A stretch of 14,010 bases of DNA, taken from NCBI GenBank assembly GCA_003477045.1, contig DMTS01000209.1, positions 1,762-15,771 on the forward strand, given 5' to 3'. The translations under genes and the position numbers were made by a program. This stretch comes from Candidatus Delongbacteria bacterium (GTDB lineage: Bacteria > UBA4055). Shown here one piece after another: positions 1 through 7,863 of the stretch (positions are counted from its first letter, which is position 1; each line of letters opens with the position of its first letter). The notes beneath the pieces were generated by a model. That model did not search any database and had not been told where the DNA came from. It saw nothing but the letters and a program-made list of their open reading frames with translations.

Positions 1-572
1 TGCGGCATGATCAATTTGACTCGATAATTCTGCTTTTCATACGGGAATTTAAAATCATCGTATCTATCCCTGTTGTCTTTCCAGTCGAAAACTTCACCCG
101 AGAGCAGGAAAGAAAAGTTGTCTGTTGCATGCTGAAAAATGTTTGCGGTAAGGTCGCGGTAATTAAAAAAAGCGTCACGGTATTTCACTTCAGAAACAGG
201 GATGACAGAATTGTAACTCTTTGTATAGATATTAACAGTCACTCCGCTATTTTCAACAGACCGGTCATCCAGAATTATGCTATCGATCTGATCAGCCGAA
301 AAGAAGGAAAGATCAGAGATGTTTTTTCCGAAATATATGTCGTCAATATATAAAGAGATTTCGGTAGATGTTTTGCCGATCCTTTGTAGCATGACGGGCT
401 GACCAACTATGCCGTAGCTTAATCCGTGAACTGATGAAAATTTTGTAAGAAGATCATATATATCTCTTGCAGCGATATTTTTGACCGATCCGGAATCCAA
501 AACTATCGTTCTTGAATTCAGAGAAAAAAAAACTGCAAGTATGAAAATATATTTTAAATTTTTCAAAGGCAT
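1..572 (-). CDS. Putative outer-membrane protein, TonB-plug-like N-terminus (3' end off window)
   Basis: An open frame starts at ATG 572 and runs unbroken for 190 codons off the left edge, so only the N-terminus is seen. An in-frame TAG lies two codons upstream of the ATG. Residues 1-20 look like a signal peptide: K4/K7, hydrophobic YIFILAVFFSL, then a small-residue cleavage region. RTIVLD (21-26) loosely resembles a TonB box. Residues about 36-117 read like a TonB-receptor plug: RDIYDLLTKF, then ISLYIDDIYFG, then a DLSFF/DQIDSIIL stretch matching the usual 'iDgv...ieRIev' pattern. After that come aromatic, alternating segments such as SFLLSGEVFDW that would suit beta-barrel strands. It begins 23 nt after the PASTA gene, so it is probably co-transcribed. 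No clear Shine-Dalgarno is visible. A nine-T run lies in the signal-peptide codons. The plug call is pattern-based; another beta-barrel family is possible. Confidence 0.6.
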   Translation of the reverse strand, partial: MPLKNLKYIFILAVFFSLNSRTIVLDSGSVKNIAARDIYDLLTKFSSVHGLSYGIVGQPVMLQRIGKTSTEISLYIDDIYFGKNISDLSFFSADQIDSIILDDRSVENSGVTVNIYTKSYNSVIPVSEVKYRDAFFNYRDLTANIFQHATDNFSFLLSGEVFDWKDNRDRYDDFKFPYEKQNYRVKLIMP

Positions 573-595
573 AATCTAGAAATTGCCGGGATATA

Positions 596-1417
596 TTACC
601 ATCCCAGTTTTTCTTCCGCTTCAACATTCAGATTTATATCTATTACCGTACCTTCCTTAACCTTCTGACCCCATTGGATCGACTGGCCGATGATCCTGTC
701 GAAAGCTTTGTCCTCATCAGTTATCTTGGTGATTTTGCCGAGCTTAAGTTTGCTTCTTTCGATCTCAGCCTTCGCTTTATCCAGGCTTTTATTGTAAAGG
801 TTAGGAACGATCACCTGCTTTATTGCGGCACCTTTACTTACAATAATGTCCACGACTGCTTCCGAGTTTATCTCGCTTCCGGCAGGCGGATTAAAACTGA
901 TTACCTTGTCCTTTTCAACTTTATCGTTATCCTCAAAATTCTCCGATATGTTGATTATTCCGGATTTTCCCAGAAGGTCTTTCGCCGTTGAATAGTTAAG
1001 TCCTGTGATATCAGGCATCACGACCTTGTCAGTCAGCTCAATTTCTGACAGATCATCTTCGGACATCGTTTCAATAGTTATCTCAACCGCCTTTGCGACG
1101 CTTAATTTGACTGGATCTCCTGATTTTGCTACAAATCCCGGAAGAGGGAACTGCGATAAAATTACATCCGGCTGAGTATTTTCGAGAAATTTTTCCTCAG
1201 GTATAATTTTAAGCCCGAATTGCTGCGCGACTTTCTCCGCTTCAGAGAGCTTTAAATTAACAAAATTGGGTACCTCTGTAGAAGTTGCAAGAGGTTCGGA
1301 AGAAATGAAATCCTCCGGAAGTATTTTCTTAAGATTTATCACCCCGGTAAATATAAGTATGCTTGTTATGACTGTAACAAGGAACGAAGTGATCAATGCG
1401 GTTGCGAAAGGTTTCAT
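596..1417 (-). CDS. Membrane-anchored protein with three PASTA domains
   Basis: The 273-residue product has an N-terminal hydrophobic anchor (about 6-27) and then, by the positive charges at 30-31 and the domain type, probably an extracytoplasmic region. Three PASTA repeats follow at about 47-110, 131-195 and 201-267. Each begins with a VPN/MPDITGL/VPNLYN motif and ends in a 'VKLSV', 'VDIIVSKG' or 'VIDINLNV' strand. PASTA domains usually bind peptidoglycan fragments or beta-lactams and are normally fused to Ser/Thr kinases or penicillin-binding proteins. Here there is no kinase or transpeptidase, only anchor and repeats. The ATG at 1417 has an AGGA about 8 nt upstream, and the gene starts 17 nt after the cyclase gene, which implies co-transcription. 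Its last repeat and terminal GW closely match the C-terminus of the protein at 7864-9111. A cell-wall-sensing or structural role is inferred. Confidence 0.88.
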   Translation of the reverse strand: MKPFATALITSFLVTVITSILIFTGVINLKKILPEDFISSEPLATSTEVPNFVNLKLSEAEKVAQQFGLKIIPEEKFLENTQPDVILSQFPLPGFVAKSGDPVKLSVAKAVEITIETMSEDDLSEIELTDKVVMPDITGLNYSTAKDLLGKSGIINISENFEDNDKVEKDKVISFNPPAGSEINSEAVVDIIVSKGAAIKQVIVPNLYNKSLDKAKAEIERSKLKLGKITKITDEDKAFDRIIGQSIQWGQKVKEGTVIDINLNVEAEEKLGW

Positions 1418-1434
1418 TTTTTCATCCTTTTTTC

Positions 1435-4400
1435 TTAATGAATACTCTCAATAAATCTTTTAGCGTAATCAAGTTTATTGTAATCAAAGTCTTCTTTACT
1501 GCCGAAGCTCAGCAGTTTTTCAAAATAATACCGCGCGGATCTGTTGTCTCCGATCGCGGATTTTATCATGCCGATATTATAGAACAGGTTCGGATAATTA
1601 TGGTAGTCGTCAGGGGAAAGGTTGCCCAGCGCTCTTGTACTGATCTTATCCGCTTCTGAAAAATCGCCGAGATTATAAAAGATCCACGAAGTTGTTGATA
1701 AAAATTCGGGATTTTCCGGTTCTTTTTCTAGAAGTAGCTTTGATATGTCAAGAGCTTCAGACATATCGCCCTTGTTGTCAGTTATGAAACGCACAAGTTC
1801 ATGCATAAACGCAGTTTCATGCGGGAATAGGCTGAGCTTGAGTCGATAGGCCCTGTCCCTCAATTCCAAAATTCCGGGATTAGGGAAGTTTTTATTGCTG
1901 TCGAAATATCTGAGCCCGAAAAAGTCATCATCTCCGGAATAATATGCCTGTTTGGATATGGAAGCGTATTCAGGCAAATTCGTGATCTTATAGAGGTATA
2001 AATTTGCAGAGAGGTTTCCGGGGTCAAGTATCAGAGCCGATTTAAAGAATTTCTGAGAAACGCTGTTGTTGATCCCGTAATTTAGCAGTCCGAGTAATGT
2101 TAAGTTTTCTACCCTTTTCGGATCGAGCTGACTGGCTTTTTCTGCATATTCGATCGCATCTATCGTTTTTGACTGGGCTAGGTTAATCTCAGCCAGCGCC
2201 GAGTATAACGACGATAGCGCTGCAGGGTCGTTCTTGAATTTTTCAGTTAGGAAATTCAGAAAATCTGAGAGCCTGTTGAAATCCTCATACATCATATAAC
2301 TGGAAACCAGTATTTCAAGAAATTTATCGGAGATCTGAAAATCCTTCTCTTTAATCAGTTCAAGATAGTGTTCTGCGGCAAGAAAATCATTATTGTTCAT
2401 TAGAACAGACGAAAAGCTGATGAGATTGTAGGTATAAGACGGGTTTTTGACTATTGAAAGAAGAAGTTCATTTCCGGCTGAAGAGTAAAGTTTTTTCCTG
2501 AGCAAAGAAAAGTTAAGGTCGGCCTGCCTCAGAAAACTTTTAAATTTACCCGCACCCAGGCTTAATAGAATGCCGGTATTGTTATTGTTATCTAAAAAGC
2601 AGCTAAGCGCAAATTCATCCTCGGTCAAGGCAGTATGATAAAGAATATCTCCGAACATATTCATAACGCCGACAGACGGAAGCGTGCCGATCCCGTTATC
2701 TTTGCAGATGTCGTTTCTGCCTCCGTCGATGAAAAGCGGAATATATTGCGAATTGATCTTTTTGATTATGTCGTAATGTGAAAAAACAGGTTCTTCCGGG
2801 AAATAACTGTTGCCATTACTGCGTGAAAAATACACAAAAACCGGTTTGCTGTCCATCTTAGAATAGGTCTTGGCCTCTTCAGGGTCATAGATCCAGTTTA
2901 TCTCGTCTTTCGGAATATCTTTTCTTTTCCTGTACAATTTTACTTTATCGATCTCTCCGGCAAGAACTTTTTGGGGCATTACACCGTATTTTGATGATAA
3001 CAGGTTTATATCTTCATCAAAAAACAGCACTGTCGGAAATTTATTCACATTATATTTTTTTGTAAGATCAGAATTGTCGGCATCCTCAATAGACAGCAGA
3101 ATGGTCTTTTTATAGTTCTTTAAAAATCCGGGATTAAAGATCGTCTGTTTCAGATAGGTTTCTGAGGCCGGATATTTTTTTGAAGTCAGAATAACTATTA
3201 CCGGAAGCCCGAACTCAAGGGCAAGTTCTTCTGCATGCGAGAAATTTTTAGCGGTTTTATAACGGTTGTCTTCTGAATCCCTGTCCATTTCGAAGATCCT
3301 TTTACCAAGTTTAACGGACTCAGACAGGAACGAATGAACAACTTCTTTATCAGTTATAAATCCTTTGGAATTTATAAACGATCTTATAACTCTTTTGTTT
3401 TCATCCGCAAGTATCATAGCAGGAAATTCAGAGATGCCGAATTCTTCGAGAAGCTGTCTGTCCTTATGCCGGAAAAGTCTGTACATAACTGTTTCGTCAG
3501 CCACACTTATTATTTCTTTCTGCGAAAGGACCAGCTCAAGATATTTTGAATTCAGGCTCGTATTGTCTAGAGCTACGATAAGAAGCGGTTTCTTCTCTTT
3601 TGAAGATTTTGAAACTGCCTCATCCCATGATTCGGTCCATTGATTTTTACTGCCTGAAACCGAGCTCTCTTTCTGCTGAATCGAATCTGACAGCGTAATA
3701 ATATTCTGTATGGCAAAATAAGACTGTATCAGTTCTTCTTTAGTCGGAAACTCAGCCTGTCCGTCATTGATGCACTGCAGCGCCATCGCCGGTTCGTTTT
3801 CAATCAGGCTTAATTTTGCATTTTCCAGGTATTTCTGCAAAGAATTGTCCGGCAGGGCATCAAGTATTTTTCTGGCATTCTCAAAATCAGACATACACGC
3901 ATAAACTTTGACCGCGTTCTGAACAGAGGTAACAGCCGTGGGATTTATTGCCAGGGCAGAGTCAGCAAGGATTTTTGCCTTAGCATAATTATACCGCCCG
4001 AATTCAATATCAGAGAGAGCATTATAGGCATCAGCATATTCAGGAAAAGCTTCCAGCGCGTCACGATAGAGTCTGACCGCCTCTAAATCGTCCCTGCAGA
4101 TATCTTTATAAATTTCTGCGCATTTGAATAAAGCCAGAGGGTTTTCCGGGTAAGCGTCTTTCAGCTTTCCGGCCAGATCGGCTGCGGGAGATTTTGCACC
4201 CAGGATATTATAAAGATCCAGCATGGCGATATGAAAATACATGCTGTTTATACCGAGTTTTTCAGATTTTTTCAAAAATATGTAAGCGCTGTCAAGCAAA
4301 TTCCTGTCCGACCCGAAATTTAAATATGAAAGTCCGAGGAAAAATGATGCTTTAGGGTTGTCTCTGTTTTTGCCGTACATATCCGAGTAATAATTTAGAA

Positions 4401-5196
4401 GAGCCTGAGAGTCTGATTGCTCGGCGGATTTTATATTAAAATAATTCGCTTTGATATTTTTGATGCTTTTGAAATCCTTTGTAATTCTTCGGGATGACTG
4501 CAGATCGGATTTGAAATAATCCTTTTCGTAATCAGTTATATTGTTGAATACCATCAGAAAGAATAGGAGGAACAGGAAAAATAATGTAAGCGATATCGGC
4601 ATAACGACTTTAAGGATATTGTCCCTGTTGAACCTGAAGGGATCGTCAGCTTTAGGCGAAGGAAGCTGAGAATCAAGAAGAACTTCATAGACCTGAATTT
4701 TCTCTTTTATGTTCTTAAGCTTTTTATTGCCTACGAAATTGCACTTGATATCATCCTGGTTTCCCAGAAGTATCAGGACAGAGTGCGTAATCACGATCCC
4801 GCCCGGGTTGGCTATCGGTCTGATCCTTGAAGCAATATTAACGCCGTCGCCGAAAATGTCTTCATCTTTTATGATAACATCTCCGATATGGTTACCGATC
4901 CTTACCCAGAGTTCTCTTGATTTTGGCACTGTCGCATTCCTGTCGGCAAAATATTTCTGCAGTTCCTTTGCGCACTGCACCAGCGTAACTGCACTTTCGG
5001 ATTCGATCAGGATCTCGTCCCCGATATGTTTAATTATCTTACCGCCGTATTTTGCCGAGATCTCAGTAACGACATCCTTATGCTTCTGAAGTATTTTCAG
5101 AGCTTCGGTCTCGTTACTCTGCATCATCTTTGAATAGCCTACGATGTCCGAGAACATTATTGCGCGTAATTTTCTTACTGTGCCGCTGTCATTCAT
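1435..5196 (-). CDS. Class III adenylate cyclase with TM, TPR and three thioredoxin-like domains
   Basis: The 1253-residue product begins with a class III nucleotidyl cyclase domain (about 8-174). The expected catalytic set is present: metal-binding D17 (FSDIVGYS) and D60 (KHIGDE), adenine-selecting K56 and D113, and transition-state N120 and R124 in DIFGDGVNIASR. ATP-to-cAMP activity in the cytoplasm is therefore likely. A single transmembrane helix follows at about 197-218. The remaining 1000 residues are probably periplasmic. They hold TPR-like helical repeats (about 265-490), three thioredoxin-like folds (about 518-620, 648-745, 767-870) and more TPR-like repeats (about 905-1235). Each thioredoxin unit shows a KPLLIV/LPVIVIL/KPVFVYF strand and a cis-Pro motif (FPAMIL, FPTVLFF, LPSVGV), but none has CxxC. 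ATG 5196 has AAGG about 7 nt upstream and sits 34 nt after pnp. The cyclase call is firm; the fold assignment of the three middle units is from pattern only. Confidence 0.9.
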   Translation of the reverse strand: MNDSGTVRKLRAIMFSDIVGYSKMMQSNETEALKILQKHKDVVTEISAKYGGKIIKHIGDEILIESESAVTLVQCAKELQKYFADRNATVPKSRELWVRIGNHIGDVIIKDEDIFGDGVNIASRIRPIANPGGIVITHSVLILLGNQDDIKCNFVGNKKLKNIKEKIQVYEVLLDSQLPSPKADDPFRFNRDNILKVVMPISLTLFFLFLLFFLMVFNNITDYEKDYFKSDLQSSRRITKDFKSIKNIKANYFNIKSAEQSDSQALLNYYSDMYGKNRDNPKASFFLGLSYLNFGSDRNLLDSAYIFLKKSEKLGINSMYFHIAMLDLYNILGAKSPAADLAGKLKDAYPENPLALFKCAEIYKDICRDDLEAVRLYRDALEAFPEYADAYNALSDIEFGRYNYAKAKILADSALAINPTAVTSVQNAVKVYACMSDFENARKILDALPDNSLQKYLENAKLSLIENEPAMALQCINDGQAEFPTKEELIQSYFAIQNIITLSDSIQQKESSVSGSKNQWTESWDEAVSKSSKEKKPLLIVALDNTSLNSKYLELVLSQKEIISVADETVMYRLFRHKDRQLLEEFGISEFPAMILADENKRVIRSFINSKGFITDKEVVHSFLSESVKLGKRIFEMDRDSEDNRYKTAKNFSHAEELALEFGLPVIVILTSKKYPASETYLKQTIFNPGFLKNYKKTILLSIEDADNSDLTKKYNVNKFPTVLFFDEDINLLSSKYGVMPQKVLAGEIDKVKLYRKRKDIPKDEINWIYDPEEAKTYSKMDSKPVFVYFSRSNGNSYFPEEPVFSHYDIIKKINSQYIPLFIDGGRNDICKDNGIGTLPSVGVMNMFGDILYHTALTEDEFALSCFLDNNNNTGILLSLGAGKFKSFLRQADLNFSLLRKKLYSSAGNELLLSIVKNPSYTYNLISFSSVLMNNNDFLAAEHYLELIKEKDFQISDKFLEILVSSYMMYEDFNRLSDFLNFLTEKFKNDPAALSSLYSALAEINLAQSKTIDAIEYAEKASQLDPKRVENLTLLGLLNYGINNSVSQKFFKSALILDPGNLSANLYLYKITNLPEYASISKQAYYSGDDDFFGLRYFDSNKNFPNPGILELRDRAYRLKLSLFPHETAFMHELVRFITDNKGDMSEALDISKLLLEKEPENPEFLSTTSWIFYNLGDFSEADKISTRALGNLSPDDYHNYPNLFYNIGMIKSAIGDNRSARYYFEKLLSFGSKEDFDYNKLDYAKRFIESIH

Positions 5197-5230
5197 TTTT
5201 TTGCCTTAAATATATTTCCTCGAGATCCGC

Positions 5231-7315
5231 CTATTTTACTTCGGGTTTCAAAAGCTCTTTTCTGACAAGTTTTATCCTGCCTTCTTTATCCGTTCCGATA
5301 TATTTAACCTGAAGTTTGTCGCCCATCTTGAAATGCTCTTCAACATTCGCTATTCTCTCAAGAGATAGCTCCGATACATGTACAAGACCTTCAATGCGCG
5401 GCATGATCTCAACGAAAACACCGAAAGGTTTAACACCTCTGACCACTCCGTCGTAAATAGCTCCTATTTCAGGCTTTGCGAACATGCTCTGTATGTGTTT
5501 AAGGGCAGCTTCTCCGTTCTCTCCGTCGGATAATATTTTTATATAGCCGTTATCGTCAACATCAATTTTAACGCCGTATTCAGCGATTATACCCTTGATA
5601 TTCTTCCCGCCGGGTCCTACGAACATCCCGATCTCATCCACAGCAATTTTATAATTTAAAATTCTCGGAGCATGTTCTGAAAGTGCCGCTCTTGGCGCTG
5701 CAATCGTAGCATTCATAATGCCAAGTATATGTTTTCTTCCCTGTTTCGCCTGTTCAAGAGCTTTTTTCATGATCTCGATCGAGATTCCCTGGATCTTAAT
5801 GTCCATCTGATATGCGCAGATCCCGTCTTCAGTACCGGTAACTTTGAAATCCATATCGCCAAGATGATCTTCATCGCCGAGAATGTCGGAAAGAATTACA
5901 ACATCATCGCCTTCTTTTATAAGGCCCATAGCTATTCCGGCAACCTGCTTTTTAACAGGGACTCCGGCAGCCATCATCGCGAGCGAGTTTGAACATACAG
6001 ACGCCATTGAGGACGATCCGTTCGATTCCAGAATCTCAGAAACTAGTCGGATCGTATAGGGGAAATCAGCTTCATGCGGGATGACCGGCTTGAATGATCT
6101 TTCTGCAAGATTTCCATGACCGATCTCTCTTCTCGACACGCCGGTGATTCTTTTCACTTCTCCCACAGAGAATGGCGGGAAGTTATAGTGAAGATAAAAT
6201 TTCTGCTCTTCATTTTCATAAATGTTTTCGATCGTCTGAGTATCGGAATCGCCTCCGAGCGTGCAGACACCTAAACTTTGTGTTTCGCCTCTTGTAAACA
6301 GAGCGGAACCGTGAACTCTCGGTAAAATGTCAAGTTCGCAGGTAATCTGCCTGATCTGATCGGGTTTTCTGCCGTCGATCCTGATATTGTTCTTAATGAT
6401 GTTTTTCCTGACTATGTCCTTTTCAAGATCATGCATAACTGTTGTAAAATGCTTTTCGTCTTCGGGATATTCTTCCTCAAGCGCATCAACAACATCGGCA
6501 TGAAGAAGTCTTCTCGCCTCGTTCCTGTCTTCTTTAATTTTGATCTTTGTGAATTCGTGGGTCTTTGATTCTGAAAGCGAGGTCACTTTATCAATAAGCG
6601 CCTGAGAAATTTCAGGAACCGTGTATGTGAATTTCGGTTTACCGAATTCTTTTACGATCTCTGCCTGGAAATCGCAGATATCATCTATTATTTTCTGACC
6701 GAACTGGACAGCAGAAAGAAGTTCGTCTTCACTTACTTCTTTGGATTCTCCCTCGACCATCGAAATAAATCCTTTACCGCCGCTTATTACAAGCTCAATA
6801 TCGCATTCTTTCATTTGTTTGATAGTAGGATTGGCGATGAATTCACCGTTCAGTCTTCCCACTCTTACTGCGGCTACCGGCTGCGAGAAAGGAATATCCG
6901 AAAGATTTACGGCTAAAGAAGTTCCGATAATTCCGAAAACATCCATCACGATCTCGCCGTCAGAAGAAAGAACGCTGCACATGATCTGAACTTCATTATT
7001 GAAACCTTCAGGGAATAAAGGTCTGATAGGTCTGTCGATTATCCTTGCGCTTAAGATCTCGTTGTTGGAAGGTCTTGATTCTCTTTTTATGAAACCGCCC
7101 GGAAATTTGCCGGCGGCATACATTTTTTCTTTATACTCGACTGTCATGGGGAAGAAATCAAATCCCACAGCAGGAGTTTTCTGTGCGCATATCGTTACCA
7201 GAAGCATATTGTCGCCGTATTTTACGACCGCCGCTCCGTTAGCCTGTCTTGCCATCTTTCCGGATTCCAGGACGAGTTCCTTTCCTCCGAGCATCATTTT
7301 TTTGCTGAAAAACAT
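5231..7315 (-). CDS. pnp: Polyribonucleotide nucleotidyltransferase (PNPase)
   Basis: This is a full-length PNPase (694 residues; the family is about 700), the trimeric 3'-to-5' phosphorolytic exoribonuclease that turns over mRNA and releases nucleoside diphosphates. The first RNase PH domain (about 10-145) contains FFPMTVEYKEKMYAAGK and a RIIDRPIRPLFP motif. An alpha-helical linker follows. The second, catalytic RNase PH domain (about 315-540) has TRGETQ, GGDSDTQ and GDEDHLGDMDF, with the metal/catalytic Asp residues at 481, 487 and 489. A KH domain (about 553-613) carries GPGGKNIKGI. A C-terminal S1 domain (about 617-687) carries GVVRGVKPFGVFVEI. ATG 7315 has a strong AGGAG five bases upstream that overlaps the stop codon of the preceding gene, so translation is probably coupled. 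rpsO, the common upstream partner of pnp, is not next to it here. Confidence 0.98.
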   Translation of the reverse strand: MFFSKKMMLGGKELVLESGKMARQANGAAVVKYGDNMLLVTICAQKTPAVGFDFFPMTVEYKEKMYAAGKFPGGFIKRESRPSNNEILSARIIDRPIRPLFPEGFNNEVQIMCSVLSSDGEIVMDVFGIIGTSLAVNLSDIPFSQPVAAVRVGRLNGEFIANPTIKQMKECDIELVISGGKGFISMVEGESKEVSEDELLSAVQFGQKIIDDICDFQAEIVKEFGKPKFTYTVPEISQALIDKVTSLSESKTHEFTKIKIKEDRNEARRLLHADVVDALEEEYPEDEKHFTTVMHDLEKDIVRKNIIKNNIRIDGRKPDQIRQITCELDILPRVHGSALFTRGETQSLGVCTLGGDSDTQTIENIYENEEQKFYLHYNFPPFSVGEVKRITGVSRREIGHGNLAERSFKPVIPHEADFPYTIRLVSEILESNGSSSMASVCSNSLAMMAAGVPVKKQVAGIAMGLIKEGDDVVILSDILGDEDHLGDMDFKVTGTEDGICAYQMDIKIQGISIEIMKKALEQAKQGRKHILGIMNATIAAPRAALSEHAPRILNYKIAVDEIGMFVGPGGKNIKGIIAEYGVKIDVDDNGYIKILSDGENGEAALKHIQSMFAKPEIGAIYDGVVRGVKPFGVFVEIMPRIEGLVHVSELSLERIANVEEHFKMGDKLQVKYIGTDKEGRIKLVRKELLKPEVK

Positions 7316-7323
7316 CGTTACTC

Positions 7324-7845
7324 CTATTTTATGGTTTTAATTTCTTCTTTATATTCTGCCGAAAGTTCTACATATATCTGTGCGTGATGATACAGCTTGT
7401 CGAAAGTGTCTTCGGGTAGTTGTCTCAAGACCTTTGCCGGTACGCCTCCGATAAGCGAGAAGTCCGGAAAAGACTTTCTTTCAAGTACAACCGATCCGGC
7501 GGCCACAATTGATCCTTTTCCTATATGAGCACCGTCAAGAACGGTAGCTCCCATTCCGATCAGCGTGTTGTTCTCTATTGTGCAGCTGTGCAGAGTAGCG
7601 CTGTGACCGACCGTCACATTGTCGCCGATAATAAGAGGGATCCCTTCTGTCTGGTGCAGACAGCAGTTGTCCTGAATGTTAGTGTTTTCGCCGATATTAA
7701 CATCATCAACATCGGCTCTTACGGTCACATTGAACCATACACTGGAATTTTTACCGATCTTCACCCTTCCGATCAAATCTGCGGAAGGCGCTATAAATAC
7801 GCTGTTGTCTATTTGAGGTTTTATACCCTTGTATGAAAGTATCAT
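7324..7845 (-). CDS. Gamma-carbonic anhydrase family protein (YrdA/PaaY-like)
   Basis: The 173-residue protein is a left-handed beta-helix of hexapeptide repeats (IGRVKIGKNS, VNIGENTNIQD, LIIGDNVTVGH, TLIGMGATVLDGAHIGKGS). The gamma-CA metal ligands are present at H64 (CLHQ), H81 and H86 (GHSATLH). R43 and D45 (RADVDD), Q58 and D60 match the usual active-site frame. The family forms trimers that bind Zn or Fe. Some members hydrate CO2, but many small bacterial ones show no measured activity, so the substrate is uncertain. The length suits YrdA/PaaY rather than the longer archaeal Cam, and the acidic proton-shuttle loop of Cam is not apparent. ATG 7845 has AAGGA nine bases upstream. The gene lies 18 nt after the TPR/PASTA gene and 8 nt before pnp. 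Confidence 0.93.
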   Translation of the reverse strand: MILSYKGIKPQIDNSVFIAPSADLIGRVKIGKNSSVWFNVTVRADVDDVNIGENTNIQDNCCLHQTEGIPLIIGDNVTVGHSATLHSCTIENNTLIGMGATVLDGAHIGKGSIVAAGSVVLERKSFPDFSLIGGVPAKVLRQLPEDTFDKLYHHAQIYVELSAEYKEEIKTIK

Positions 7846-7863
7846 ATCAGCATATCCTTTTTT

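Noticed and set aside
129..353. A 74-codon plus-strand frame near the left edge
   Set aside because: The minus strand here carries an uninterrupted frame with signal peptide and plug-like motifs, which is the better gene.
518..870. The thought that the thioredoxin-like units of the cyclase might be active oxidoreductases (numbers here are residues of that protein)
   Set aside because: No CxxC occurs in any of the three units; the few cysteines (831 and 866 among them) are isolated.
4709..5089. A 126-codon plus-strand frame opposite the cyclase domain
   Set aside because: It is fully antisense to the conserved catalytic domain, with no start signal or family pattern.
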